DNA from: Amycolatopsis australiensis
GTDB lineage: Bacteria; Actinomycetota; Actinomycetes; Mycobacteriales; Pseudonocardiaceae
Direction of reading: 5' to 3'
Length of the DNA: 64,000 nt
Assembly: GCF_900119165.1 (NCBI RefSeq)
Contig: NZ_FPJG01000006.1
Coordinates: 5,394,001 to 5,458,000, forward strand
The position numbers and the translations under genes were made by a program. The notes below the pieces were generated by a model, which had not been told where the DNA came from, did no database searches, and worked only from the letters and a program-made list of their open reading frames with translations. Shown here piece by piece: positions 17,204 to 25,619 of the stretch (the stretch's first letter is position 1; each line of letters begins with the position of its first letter).

Positions 17204-17971
17204 ATGTCGCAGGCGCCGCGGGGGGCCCGGGAAATCGAGCCGGTGCTGGTGGTGATCCCGACCTACAACGAGCGGGAGAACCTCGGCCCGATCCTGGACC
17301 GCCTGCACAAGGTACTCCCGGACGTGCACGTGCTCGTGGTGGACGACGGCAGCCCCGACGGCACCGGTGAGCTCGCCGACGAGCGCGCCGCGGCCAACGA
17401 CCGCGTCCACGTGCTGCACCGGACCGAGAAGGCCGGCCTCGGCGCCGCCTACATCGCCGGGTTCCGGTGGGGCCTGGCCCGGGAGTACAACACGATCGTC
17501 GAGATGGACGCCGACGGCTCGCACGCGCCCGAGGACCTGCCACGGCTGCTCGACGCGGTCGGCGACGCCGACCTGGCCATCGGGTCGCGGTACGTGCCGG
17601 GCGGTGCGGTGGTGAACTGGCCGCTCAACCGCCAGGTCCTCTCCCGCGGCGCCAACATCTACTCGCAGCTCGCGCTGGGCATGCGCACCCGCGACATCAC
17701 CGCCGGGTTCCGCGCCTACCGGCGCCCGGTGCTGGAGAAGCTGGCGCTGGACGAGGTCAACTCGCACGGCTACTGCTTCCAGATCGACCTGACCGTCCGC
17801 ACGGCCGACGCCGGGTTCGAGATCGTCGAGGTGCCGATCACCTTCACCGAGCGCGAGATCGGCGAGTCCAAGATGAGCGGCTCGATCATCCGCGAGGCGT
17901 TCCTGCGCGTCGCCACCTGGGGTGCCGAGCGCCGCTGGCAGCAGCTGCGCCGCTTGCTCAAGCGGCGCTGA
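17204..17971 (+). CDS. ppm1: Polyprenol monophosphomannose synthase (Dpm1/Ppm1 type)
   Basis: A 255-aa GT2 glycosyltransferase with the motifs [21 protein letters not shown] and [14 protein letters not shown], which bind GDP-mannose and the metal ion. It transfers mannose from GDP-mannose to polyprenyl phosphate, supplying lipomannan, lipoglycan and protein O-mannosylation. There are no C-terminal membrane spans, as in the actinobacterial catalytic domain; the neighbouring Lnt protein probably anchors it. GGAGGA precedes the ATG. Its last 14 bases overlap the convergent methyltransferase gene. Confidence 0.92.
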   Translation: MSQAPRGAREIEPVLVVIPTYNERENLGPILDRLHKVLPDVHVLVVDDGSPDGTGELADERAAANDRVHVLHRTEKAGLGAAYIAGFRWGLAREYNTIVEMDADGSHAPEDLPRLLDAVGDADLAIGSRYVPGGAVVNWPLNRQVLSRGANIYSQLALGMRTRDITAGFRAYRRPVLEKLALDEVNSHGYCFQIDLTVRTADAGFEIVEVPITFTEREIGESKMSGSIIREAFLRVATWGAERRWQQLRRLLKRR

Positions 17972-18710
17972 GCCGCGCGGTCACGATCCACGTCCGGGCA
18001 CCCAGCAGCACCCCGTCCGCGGTTTCGTGCGCGGCGAAGGCGTCCCGGAGCCGGCTGACGGACTGCTCGTCGCCCTGGGCGAGCAGCTGCTGCACGTCCT
18101 TGAGGCCGAGGGCGAACTCGCACGCCGTCGCGGCGTCGGGTCCGTAACAGACGGGGTCGCGCAGTCCGGTGAACTCCACACCGGTCAAGCCGGCACCCTC
18201 CAGCAGCGCCCGCGTGCGGGCCGGGTCGCCGAGCGAGAAGTGCGGGCCGGGCGGGGGAGCGACCGCGCCCGGCGCGATGGCGTCGCGGAGGATCGAGTAC
18301 CACTCGTTGCGGTGCCGTTCCTGCCACACCAGCAGCACCAGCCGCCCGCCGGGCCGCAGCGCGCGGGCGAGGTTGGCGAACGCCGCCGCCGGATCGGCGA
18401 AGAACATCGCCCCGAACCGGGACAGCACCACGTCGAACGCGGCGGCCGGGAACGGGTGGGTCTGGGCGTCGGCCACCTCGAAGGCCGCCCCGCCCAGCTC
18501 ACGGGCACGCGCGATCGCCTGCGCCGAGACGTCGACCCCGAGCGCGGTCGCGCCCGCCGCCGCGGCTTCCCGGGTGGACTCGCCGGTACCGCAGCCGACG
18601 TCGAGGACGTCCTCACCCGGCCGCACGGCGGCCGCGGCGCGGAACCGCTCGTTGTGCCGGCGCACCTCCGCGTCGAACAGCGCCGCGAACCGGACCCGGT
18701 GCTCACTCAT
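17958..18710 (-). CDS. Class I SAM-dependent methyltransferase
   Basis: A 250-aa protein with the SAM-binding motif [12 protein letters not shown] (about residues 40-51), an acidic second motif ([11 protein letters not shown]) and [13 protein letters not shown] as motif III/post-II. This is the common Methyltransf_11/25 fold of small-molecule methyltransferases. ATG 18710 has GGGAGA upstream; an earlier in-frame ATG (18728) is weaker. The substrate is unknown. Confidence 0.85.
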   Translation of the reverse strand: MSEHRVRFAALFDAEVRRHNERFRAAAAVRPGEDVLDVGCGTGESTREAAAAGATALGVDVSAQAIARARELGGAAFEVADAQTHPFPAAAFDVVLSRFGAMFFADPAAAFANLARALRPGGRLVLLVWQERHRNEWYSILRDAIAPGAVAPPPGPHFSLGDPARTRALLEGAGLTGVEFTGLRDPVCYGPDAATACEFALGLKDVQQLLAQGDEQSVSRLRDAFAAHETADGVLLGARTWIVTARLSAA

Positions 18711-18757
18711 CCCGGCTTCTCCCGCCATGGGGCCATCATGGGGCCATCATGGGGGCG

Positions 18758-19552
18758 ATGACGACCATCGTGGCCTTCCACGCCCACGCCGACGACCCCG
18801 TCCTGCTCACCGGCGGCACGCTGGCCCGCGCCGCGGCCGACGGGCACCGCGTGGTGGTCGTCGTGGCCACCGACGGCCTGGACGCCGAGTACCCGACCGC
18901 GCGGTGGCGGGAGCTCGAGGCGAGCGCGGCGATCCTCGGCGTCCGGCGGGTCGTGCACCTCGGCTACGCCGACAGCGGGCACGGCCCCGCCCTGTTCCCG
19001 GACCCGCCCGGACGGCAGCGGTTCGCCCGCGCGGACACCGAAGAGGCCACGCACCGGCTCGCCGCCCTGCTGCGCGCGGAACGGGCCGACGTGCTGCTCG
19101 GCTATGACCCCAACGGCGGCTACGGCCACCGCGACCACGTCAAGGTCCACGAAGTCGCCCGGCGCGCCGCCCGGCTGACCGGGACCCGGCTGCTGGAGGC
19201 CACCCTGCCGCGGGACGTCGTCCTGCGGCTCGTCCGGGTGATCGGGGCCCTGCGGATCCCGCTGCGGTACGACACCGGCGCGCTGAGCCGCGCCTACAGC
19301 CCCTCGGCGGCCATCACGTACCGGTTCGACGTGCGGCGGTTCGCCGCGCGGAAGCAGGCGGCGCTGGCCGCCCACGTCTCCGACGTGCGCGGCACGGGAC
19401 GGCTGTCAGCGGTGCTGCGGGTGCTCGTGTGGCTGCCGGCGCCGGTGTTCGGACTGGTCGCGGGCCGCGAGTGGTACGTCGACGTCACGCGGGCAGGATC
19501 GGCACACCCCGCTCTGCAAGTTTCTGCACGTTCTCCTCGGCGGCGTCGGTGA
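18758..19552 (+). CDS. PIG-L/LmbE family deacetylase
   Basis: A 264-aa protein of the GlcNAc-PI deacetylase fold used by MshB, Mca and other actinobacterial N-deacetylases. The first zinc motif reads HAHADDPVLLTGG instead of the usual AHPDDE, and the second is GYGHRDHVKVHE. The Asp pair and the GHxDH histidines remain, but the acidic residue after DD is Pro. The upstream in-frame ATG at 18749 lies inside a short tandem repeat, so I prefer ATG 18758. The last 22 residues are encoded in DNA that overlaps the convergent DeoR gene and may not be conserved. Confidence 0.8.
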   Translation: MTTIVAFHAHADDPVLLTGGTLARAAADGHRVVVVVATDGLDAEYPTARWRELEASAAILGVRRVVHLGYADSGHGPALFPDPPGRQRFARADTEEATHRLAALLRAERADVLLGYDPNGGYGHRDHVKVHEVARRAARLTGTRLLEATLPRDVVLRLVRVIGALRIPLRYDTGALSRAYSPSAAITYRFDVRRFAARKQAALAAHVSDVRGTGRLSAVLRVLVWLPAPVFGLVAGREWYVDVTRAGSAHPALQVSARSPRRRR

Positions 19553-20234
19553 TCACGCCGGCGACGTCGGCGAACGGCAGGACGGTGAACCTCGACGCCG
19601 CGCCGATCTTCTCGGCGCTGGCCAGGACGTAGGTGTCCGCGGCGCGCCGGGCCAGCGTGCGTTTCATCGCGGCCTCGTCGGCGTCGCCGGTGGTGAGCCC
19701 GGCGTCGGGGTGGACGCCGGTCACACCGAGCAGGAAGACGTCGGCGCTGACCGCCTGGGCGGCCTCGGCCGCGGCGGCGCCGCAGGTGACCGCGGAGTGC
19801 CGGAACAGGCGTCCGCCCAGCAGGAAGACCTCGATGCCGGCGTGTTCGAGCAGGGCGACGGCGACCGTGGGGCTGTGCGTGACGACAGTGGCCTCGAGGT
19901 CGCGCGGCAGGACCTTGGCGACGGCGAGGGTGGTGGTGCCGCCGTCGAGGATGACGGTCGAGCCGGGCCGGACCAGCCCCGCGGCGACGGCGGCGACCCG
20001 GTCCTTGCCGCCGACGGCGATCGAGGTCCGGGACGCGTAGTCGGCGACGGCGGGGGAGACGGGCAGTGCGCCGCCGTAGACACGCTGGCAGAGCCCGGCC
20101 GCGGCGAGGTCGCGCAGGTCGCGGCGGATGCTGTCCTCCGAGACGCCCAGCTCGGCCGCGACGTCCTTGGCCAGCACCTTGCCGTCGGCGGCCAGCCGGG
20201 CGAGCAGCAGTTCACGGCGTTCCCCGACCAACAT
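19485..20234 (-). CDS. DeoR/GlpR-family transcriptional regulator
   Basis: A 249-aa repressor. The N-terminal winged helix (ERRELLLARLAADGKVLAKDVAAELGVSEDSIRRDLRDL, split over residues 4-45) is followed by a sugar-phosphate isomerase-like effector domain with VILDGGTTTLAVAKVL and FLLGVTGVHPDAGLT. The AAGGAGG site decides ATG 20234. It is divergent from a NUDIX hydrolase with 48 bp between them. Proteins of this family sense phosphorylated sugars; here it probably controls itself and the NUDIX gene. Confidence 0.88.
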   Translation of the reverse strand: MLVGERRELLLARLAADGKVLAKDVAAELGVSEDSIRRDLRDLAAAGLCQRVYGGALPVSPAVADYASRTSIAVGGKDRVAAVAAGLVRPGSTVILDGGTTTLAVAKVLPRDLEATVVTHSPTVAVALLEHAGIEVFLLGGRLFRHSAVTCGAAAAEAAQAVSADVFLLGVTGVHPDAGLTTGDADEAAMKRTLARRAADTYVLASAEKIGAASRFTVLPFADVAGVITDAAEENVQKLAERGVPILPA

Positions 20235-20282
20235 GCACAATCCTCCTTGTTTCTTCCGAGTCATGCACATTATGGTCGGGTC
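20232..20282. promoter_or_regulatory. DeoR-NUDIX divergent promoter with direct repeats
   Basis: CATGCACAAT (20232) and CATGCACATT (20262) are near-identical direct repeats 30 bp apart, a plausible DeoR operator. TATGGT (20271-20276) lies 6 nt before the NUDIX ATG as a leaderless -10. Confidence 0.5.
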
Positions 20283-20894
20283 ATGACCTCTCCGACAAGG
20301 CTGGACCGCAACCCGCGGGTCCGGATCACCGACGTCGAACTGCTGTCGTCGGCCTGGTACGTGCTGCGCCGCACGACGTTCGACTACCAGCACCGCGACG
20401 GCCACTGGACGACCGAGCAGCGGGAAACCTACGACCGCGGCAACGGCGCGACCGTGCTGCTCTACGACCGCGCGGGCGCGACGGTGCTGCTGACCCGTCA
20501 ATTCCGCTACCCGGTGTACGTCAACGACCACCCGGACGGCATGTTGCTGGAGACGGCGGCGGGCCTGCTGGACACCGACGACGCCGAGACGGCGATCCGC
20601 CGCGAGGCGCAGGAGGAGACGGGCGTCCGCATCGGCGAGCTGGAACACGTGTTCGACGTGTACACGAGCCCGGGCTCGGTGACCGAGCGCCTGCACTGCT
20701 ACGCGGCCCCCTACGACCCGGCCGACCGCGGCACGGGCGGCGGCCTCGCCGAGGAAGGGGAGGACATCGAGGTGGTGGAGCTGCGTTTCGAGGACGCGAT
20801 GAAGATGATCGGGACCGGCGAGATCGCCGACGCGAAGACGATCATGCTCCTGCAGTGGGCCGCCCTCCACGGGCCCTTCCGTCCGACGTCCTGA
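20283..20894 (+). CDS. NUDIX hydrolase, NudK-like GDP-sugar/ADP-sugar pyrophosphatase
   Basis: A 203-aa protein with a NUDIX box from GLLDTDD to REAQEETGV (G-x5-E-x7-RE-x2-EE-xG). The N-terminal strand region LSSAWYVLRRTTFDYQ and the C-terminal AKTIMLLQW resemble GDP-mannose or ADP-ribose pyrophosphatases of the NudK/AspP group. It cleaves nucleoside diphosphate sugars to NMP and sugar phosphate, which fits control by a sugar-phosphate-sensing DeoR protein. The start at 20283 follows TATGGT by 6 nt with no ribosome site. Confidence 0.82.
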   Translation: MTSPTRLDRNPRVRITDVELLSSAWYVLRRTTFDYQHRDGHWTTEQRETYDRGNGATVLLYDRAGATVLLTRQFRYPVYVNDHPDGMLLETAAGLLDTDDAETAIRREAQEETGVRIGELEHVFDVYTSPGSVTERLHCYAAPYDPADRGTGGGLAEEGEDIEVVELRFEDAMKMIGTGEIADAKTIMLLQWAALHGPFRPTS

Positions 20895-21019
20895 TCGGCT
20901 GGAGCGGGCGACGCACCGGAAGCCGGCGCCCATTCGCGTACCCCAGCATTCGGAGAGGGGCGGCGCTCGCGTGCCGTCCCTGGGTGGTCGGCCCCAACGC
21001 TCCAGGGGGCCGGGTAGGC

Positions 21020-21056
21020 GAAAGGCCCCCGCGGGGGGAGGTCGCGGGGGCCTTTC
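21020..21056. terminator. Hairpin terminator between NUDIX and rbpA
   Basis: A perfect 13-bp inverted repeat (GAAAGGCCCCCGC and its complement) with an 11-nt loop is followed by CGTTG. It serves both convergent genes. The remaining gap (20895-21099) shows no other feature. Confidence 0.85.
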
Positions 21057-21099
21057 CGTTGTGGTGGAAGCGGTGGCTACGGGCCGACGCCCGGAGGGT

Positions 21100-21447
21100 T
21101 CACGCGGACCGGGAGGTCCGGCGGCCCTTCAGCTCGGCGAGACGTTCGTTGAGCAGGTCCTCGAGCTCCGGGATCGTGCGCCGCTCGAGCAGCATGTCCC
21201 AGTGCGTGCGCGGCGGCTTGACCTTCTTCTGCTCGGGCTGCCCGCCATCGACGATCTCCGACTCACTCCCGTGCAGGCGGCACTCCCAGACCGTGGGGAT
21301 CTCGGCGTCGTCGGAGAACGGCACCTCGAACTCGTGGTTCTTCGGGCAGGCGTAGCGCACGGTGCGGCGTGGGGCGAGGTCGTGGTTGCGGTCGGTCTCG
21401 TAGCTGACCGCTCCCAGCCGGCTTCCACGAAGAACACGGTCGGCCAT
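21100..21447 (-). CDS. rbpA: RNA polymerase-binding protein RbpA
   Basis: A 115-aa protein beginning MADRVLRGSRLGAVSYETDR, the conserved N-terminal tail of RbpA. The core follows with CPKNHEF and WECRLHG (zinc-site remnants in the barrel). The sigma-interacting helix THWDMLLERRTIPELEDLLNE is near the C-terminus. RbpA binds RNA polymerase and principal sigma factors, stabilises the open complex and affects rifampicin response. AAAGGA precedes the ATG. A SigR-type promoter lies 50-80 bp upstream. Confidence 0.97.
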   Translation of the reverse strand: MADRVLRGSRLGAVSYETDRNHDLAPRRTVRYACPKNHEFEVPFSDDAEIPTVWECRLHGSESEIVDGGQPEQKKVKPPRTHWDMLLERRTIPELEDLLNERLAELKGRRTSRSA

Positions 21448-21502
21448 GATGGGGTCCTTTCAGTCAGCTCCGGGTGGAGCCAGGGTGATGCTCACCCTAT
21501 GC

Positions 21503-21529
21503 AACGACCTGGGGGCCCGGAGGATTCCC
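21503..21529 (-). promoter_or_regulatory. SigR-type promoter of rbpA
   Basis: On the minus strand GGGAAT (21529-21524) and GTT (21505-21503) are separated by exactly 18 nt, which is the SigR/SigH consensus GGAAT-N18-GTT. The predicted transcript begins near 21496, about 50 nt before rbpA. In Streptomyces coelicolor rbpA is known to be under SigR control. Confidence 0.7.
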
Positions 21530-21672
21530 GGGACACCATGTCCTTGCTCACGATGAGCTGCGTCACCCAACGGCATCAGCTTCCTCTAGTAGGAGGCGTT
21601 TCGCGCTCCGGCGTGACGTCAATACGGCCTTCTTAGTGCGGATATCCCCCGGATGGGCTACTGGCCCTTGTC

Positions 21673-22434
21673 TCAGGTCAACCGTAACTGACCGTGACGA
21701 CCAGTAACCGGCCCCAAGTCACCCGCTCGAAAGTGGCGGCGACACAATACCTGATAACGCACAGTAGCATTTTCGGCCTCAAAACCGGCCAAAGCTGAAG
21801 ATTCAACTACGGATTGTTCGGTATCTGCGACCACGACGGTGTCCCCCTCGCGCACCACCTCGCCGTCGACGACCCGCGCGTTGAACCGCCCCGGCAGCCC
21901 GCACCAGCACAGCACCTCCACCTGAACCGGCTGCAGCTCGTCCGCCAGTTCGAACAGGCGAGCGGCTCCCGGGAACAGCCGGCTCCGGAAGTCCGTCGCG
22001 ATCCCGAAGCAGTAGACGTCGATCTCGACCTCGTCGGCCAGCTCCGCCAGCTGGTCGACCTGCCCGGGGGAGAGGAACTGCGCCTCGTCCACCACCACGT
22101 AGTCCACGTGCTGCCCGCGCGCCCACTCCCGCCGCACCAGCTCCCGCACGTCGGTGTCCTCGCCGACCTCCACCGCCTGCCGCGTCAGCCCGATCCGGCT
22201 CGAGATCTGCGGCGCGCCCGACCGGTCGTGCCGCACCAGCACCAGCCCGCGCCGGCCCTGCCGCGCGTGGTTGTGGTCGATCTGCAGCGCCAGGGTCGAC
22301 TTCCCGCAGTCCATCGGCCCGTAGCAGAACTTCAGCCTGCCCACCGGCGGCGTCCCGCGCCGCGAACCGGCCGCGGGAACCGACGACAGGGCATCGGTGG
22401 GGTCAGGGCCGACAGCGTCGTTCACCAAGGTCAC
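21673..22434 (-). CDS. tdk: Thymidine kinase
   Basis: A 253-aa type II thymidine kinase. Its P-loop is GPMDCGKST, its Walker B is YVVVDEAQFLS, and the zinc ribbon is split between VLCWCGLPGRFNARVVDG and QVLCRRHF. It phosphorylates thymidine in the salvage pathway. The first 30 residues (NDAVGPDPTD...) are a low-complexity extension. The GTG is 8 nt after TAGGGT (22448-22443, minus strand), a leaderless arrangement. The gap to rbpA (21448-21672) holds the rbpA promoter and nothing else I can identify. Confidence 0.93.
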   Translation of the reverse strand: MTLVNDAVGPDPTDALSSVPAAGSRRGTPPVGRLKFCYGPMDCGKSTLALQIDHNHARQGRRGLVLVRHDRSGAPQISSRIGLTRQAVEVGEDTDVRELVRREWARGQHVDYVVVDEAQFLSPGQVDQLAELADEVEIDVYCFGIATDFRSRLFPGAARLFELADELQPVQVEVLCWCGLPGRFNARVVDGEVVREGDTVVVADTEQSVVESSALAGFEAENATVRYQVLCRRHFRAGDLGPVTGRHGQLRLT

Positions 22435-22456
22435 GACGCCCGACCCTATCGGGCCG

Positions 22457-23857
22457 CTACAGCACCTCCGGCGGACGGTTGCCCGCCGCCACGATCGCCC
22501 GCCGCACCGGCACCAGCCACACCAGCACCAGCCCGGCCGCGAAGAAGATCACCAGCGCCACGATGGCCAGCCGGAACGACCCCGTCGCCTGTCCCACCCC
22601 CGCGAACACCAGCGGCCCCAGCCACGACGTCCCGCGCTCGCCCACGACGTAGAGCGAGTAGTACTGCGCGTCCTTGCCCACCGGGATCATCTGGCTGAAC
22701 AACGACCGCGACAGCGCGTTCGTCCCGCCCAGCACCAGCCCGATCCCCACCGCCACCGCCACGAACTGCAGCAGCTGCTTCGGCTGCACGAAGTACGCCC
22801 CGGCCAGCACGACGATCCACAGCACCAGGCTGCCCAGGATCGTCCGCTTCGCCCCGACCCGCCGCGCCACCAGCCCGTGCAGCGTCCCGCCCAGGTACGC
22901 CACGAACTGGATCACCAGGATCGTCACGATCAGCACGCTGTCGCCGAACCCCAGCTCGTCCTTGCCGTACTGCGCCGACACCGTCACCACCGTGTTGATC
23001 CCATCGGTGAAGACCAGGTAGCTGCCCAGGAACGCCAGCGTCAGCGGAAACGCCTTCGCCGCCACGATCGTCTGCCTCAGCTCGGTGAACCCCGCCCGCA
23101 GCACCGACGCCCCGGGCGCGACGTCCACCGGAGTGTGGCGACGGGGGAGCGCCCGCACCGCCGGCACCGTGAACACCGCCCACCACAGCCCCGACGTCAG
23201 GAAACAGATCTGCACCGCGAGACCCTTGTCCACCCCGAACGCGTCATGCCCCAGGTAGAACCCCAGCTGCAACGCCAGCGCCAGCCCGCCGCCGAGGTAG
23301 CCGAACGCCCAGCCCTTCGCCGAAATGTCGTCCCGCTCGTCCGGCCCGCCGATGTCGACCAGGAACGAGTAGTAGATCACCAGCGAACCGCCGTACCCGA
23401 TGTTCGCCACGACGAACAGCACCACACCCAGCTGCCAGTCCGAGCCCGCCAGGAAGAACATCGCCGCCGCCGCGGCCGCCCCCAGGAACGCGAACCCGCC
23501 CAGAATCCGCCGCTTGTTGTGGCTGCGATCAGCCACCGCACCCGCGATCGGCAGCACCAGCACCTGCACCACCGTCGCCACCGACAGCAGGTACCCCCAC
23601 ACCGAACCGGCGGGGAAGTGCAGCCCGAACAACGTCACGTCGCAGTTGTGCAGCGTGTCCGCCCGGCCCGCCGCGTCCGTGCACGGACGGTCCCCGTTAA
23701 GGGTGAAGTTCGTCTTCGCGTCCGCCGCCGCGATCGAGCTCATCGACAGCGCACCGAACACCGTCGTCGTCGACGAATAGAACGGCGAATTCGCCCAGTC
23801 GTAGAAATACCAGCCCCAGCGCTCGCGCCTGGTCGAGCGCGTCCCGGCCAGCGTCAT
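22457..23857 (-). CDS. UMF1-family MFS transporter
   Basis: A 466-aa membrane protein with about twelve hydrophobic segments. The N-terminal signature WGWYFYDWANSPFYSS belongs to the UMF1/Atg22-like branch of the major facilitator superfamily. A loop after the first span contains two Cys (PCTDAAGRADTLHNCDV) that could form a disulfide. The GAGGAG site supports ATG 23857. The substrate is unknown; fungal relatives export amino acids from vacuoles. Confidence 0.85.
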   Translation of the reverse strand: MTLAGTRSTRRERWGWYFYDWANSPFYSSTTTVFGALSMSSIAAADAKTNFTLNGDRPCTDAAGRADTLHNCDVTLFGLHFPAGSVWGYLLSVATVVQVLVLPIAGAVADRSHNKRRILGGFAFLGAAAAAAMFFLAGSDWQLGVVLFVVANIGYGGSLVIYYSFLVDIGGPDERDDISAKGWAFGYLGGGLALALQLGFYLGHDAFGVDKGLAVQICFLTSGLWWAVFTVPAVRALPRRHTPVDVAPGASVLRAGFTELRQTIVAAKAFPLTLAFLGSYLVFTDGINTVVTVSAQYGKDELGFGDSVLIVTILVIQFVAYLGGTLHGLVARRVGAKRTILGSLVLWIVVLAGAYFVQPKQLLQFVAVAVGIGLVLGGTNALSRSLFSQMIPVGKDAQYYSLYVVGERGTSWLGPLVFAGVGQATGSFRLAIVALVIFFAAGLVLVWLVPVRRAIVAAGNRPPEVL

Positions 23858-24055
23858 CCACGGCTCCTCACCTCGGAAAGTTCCAGGTCAGCGCGGACAC
23901 TACTGGCCCGTGACGACACCGGTGAGCCACCCGCCGAAACCGTGTCCGGTTCGTCGCCACGTGATCAACCCCCACTTCCGGGCGAATCACGGTCCACCGC
24001 CCACGGCGTGTCGCTCACCGGCCCGGAAGACGTTTCATGTGAGACTGGAGCGCTC

Positions 24056-24100
24056 AGTGTGTCTCTTGTGGTCAAAGAGGCACACTCCTACTGTGCTCCC
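24056..24100 (+). promoter_or_regulatory. Leaderless rpf promoter under a palindromic operator
   Basis: TTGTGG (24066-24071), a 17-bp spacer and TACTGT (24089-24094) place the transcription start at the ATG at 24101. A palindrome with 12-bp arms (AGTGTGTCTCTT and AAGAGGCACACT, 11 of 12 paired) spans 24056-24086 and covers the -35. A repressor or activator binding here would control the gene directly. The rest of the gap from 23858 shows nothing clear. Confidence 0.65.
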
Positions 24101-24757
24101 ATGATCCAGAACCGGAGACGCGCCACCGCGAGAGTCCTGCTCCTCGTCTTCGCCGCCATGGGTCTGCAGCTGACCGTCCCCGCCATCGCCGCCGCCGACC
24201 CCACGCCGGCCACCTGGGCCAAGCTGCGCATGTGCGAATCGAGCGACCGCTACACCACCAACACCGGCAACGGCTACTACGGCGCCTACCAATTCGACCT
24301 GCCCACCTGGCGCAGCGTCGGCGGACAGGGCCGCCCCGACCAGGCCGCCCCCGCCGAACAGGACTACCGCGCCCTCTACCTCTACCGCATGCGCGGCTGG
24401 CAGCCCTGGCAGTGCGCCGGCATGCTCAAGCTCGCCGCCGACGCCGACGCCCGCAGCAAACGCATCCCCACCTACGCCGAATCCGCCTACATCGGGGGAA
24501 CACCGACCCCGCCCGGCAGCGGCGCCAAACCGCCCTGGCCCGGCGTCGTCTACTCCTACGGCGACTGCGCCGCCCCGCTCAAGGCCTTCCAGCTCCGCAT
24601 GAACGCCTTCGGCTACGGCTTCACCGGCACCGGCTGCTACTACGACAAGACCCGCACCGCCGTCCTCGACCTCCAGCGCGCCAACGGCATCAAGGACAGC
24701 GGCCTGCTCGGCCCCAAGACCTGGGACGCCGCCTGGAACGGCAAGCCACCCCGCTGA
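24101..24757 (+). CDS. Rpf-like secreted transglycosylase with peptidoglycan-binding domain
   Basis: A 218-aa secreted protein. A signal peptide (residues 1-31: MIQNRRR, hydrophobic core, AIAAADP) is followed by an Rpf/transglycosylase-like domain. That domain has the catalytic Glu in RMCESSDRY and the paired fold motif GYYGAYQFDLPTWRSVGG. The C-terminal domain (about 150-215, AFQLRMNAFGYGF...LGPKTWDAAW) is a peptidoglycan-binding type 1 repeat. Rpf proteins cleave glycan strands and promote growth resumption or spore germination. The layout with a C-terminal binding domain differs from LysM-type Streptomyces Rpf. Confidence 0.88.
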   Translation: MIQNRRRATARVLLLVFAAMGLQLTVPAIAAADPTPATWAKLRMCESSDRYTTNTGNGYYGAYQFDLPTWRSVGGQGRPDQAAPAEQDYRALYLYRMRGWQPWQCAGMLKLAADADARSKRIPTYAESAYIGGTPTPPGSGAKPPWPGVVYSYGDCAAPLKAFQLRMNAFGYGFTGTGCYYDKTRTAVLDLQRANGIKDSGLLGPKTWDAAWNGKPPR

Positions 24758-24761
24758 CCCC

Positions 24762-25553
24762 TCACCCCTCCTGCGACCGCCGCCAGGCACCCCGCTCGAT
24801 CAGCACCTCACGCAACAGGTCCGGCCGATCCGTCACGATCCCGTGCACCCCCAGGTCCAGCAGCATCCGCATCTCCGCCGGATCGTCGATCGTCCACGTG
24901 TGCACCTCGATCCCGGACCGCCCCGCGATCGACAGGAACGCCTTGTCCACCACCCGCAACGCCCCCTGCCGCACCGGCACCTGCGCCATCGCCCCCAGCA
25001 CCAGCCGGCCCAGCGGCAGCAACGGCAGCTTCCCGCGCGCCCACAACGCGAACGCCGACCGCGGCCCCATCGCCGTCACCAGCTTCGGCCCCGCCAGCTT
25101 CCGCAACCGCACCAGCCGCGCATCCGAAAACGCGGCCGCCGCCACCCGGTCATGTGCCTTCGTCCGCTCCAGCACCTCGACGAACGGCTCCACCGCCCGA
25201 TCGGCCTTCACATCCACGTTGAACCGCGCGTCCGGCAGCTCCTCCAGCACGTCCTCCAGCCGCGACAGCGGAACCTTCCCACCCACCTTGACGTGCTTCA
25301 GCTGCGCCCACGTCTGCGCCGCGATCGGCCCCGACCCGTCCGTCGTCCGGTCCAGGTTCGCGTCGTGGTGCACGACGACCACCCCGTCCGCCGTCGCGTG
25401 CACATCCGTCTCGAGGTAGCGGTACCCCTCCGCGCACGCCCGCCGGAACGCCGGCAACGAATTCTCCAGCCCCTCCAGCTCGTCGAGGTGCCACCCCCGG
25501 TGCGCGAAGGCACGGGGAACCGGATCGGCCAGGTACGGAAACGACGCCTGCAT
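24762..25553 (-). CDS. Glycerophosphodiester phosphodiesterase
   Basis: A 263-aa GDPD-fold enzyme with FAHRGWH, ENSLPAFRRACAEGYRYLETDVHATADGV (given in parts: E-N near residue 31, ETDVHAT) and VVHHDANLDRTTDG, which supply the catalytic His pair and metal ligands. It hydrolyses glycerophosphodiesters to glycerol-3-phosphate and alcohol. No signal peptide is present, so it is probably cytoplasmic. ATG 25553 was chosen because the similarity starts at ASFPYLADP. It is convergent with rpf, with a 4-nt gap. Confidence 0.9.
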   Translation of the reverse strand: MQASFPYLADPVPRAFAHRGWHLDELEGLENSLPAFRRACAEGYRYLETDVHATADGVVVVHHDANLDRTTDGSGPIAAQTWAQLKHVKVGGKVPLSRLEDVLEELPDARFNVDVKADRAVEPFVEVLERTKAHDRVAAAAFSDARLVRLRKLAGPKLVTAMGPRSAFALWARGKLPLLPLGRLVLGAMAQVPVRQGALRVVDKAFLSIAGRSGIEVHTWTIDDPAEMRMLLDLGVHGIVTDRPDLLREVLIERGAWRRSQEG

Positions 25554-25606
25554 CCCCCAAGTGTGCCCTTCCGGCATGACCCCGGCATGAGCGGACGATG
25601 GCCAGC

Positions 25607-25612
25607 TAGGGT
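25607..25612 (+). promoter_or_regulatory. Leaderless -10 of the zinc-ribbon gene
   Basis: TAGGGT lies 7 nt before the GTG at 25620, with no ribosome site. Confidence 0.5.
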
Positions 25613-25619
25613 CTCCCGG

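Noticed and set aside
18719..18757. 2.5 copies of CCATCATGGGG as a regulatory repeat
   Set aside because: Very short, overlaps alternative starts and could be slippage; kept only as a note with the PIG-L gene.
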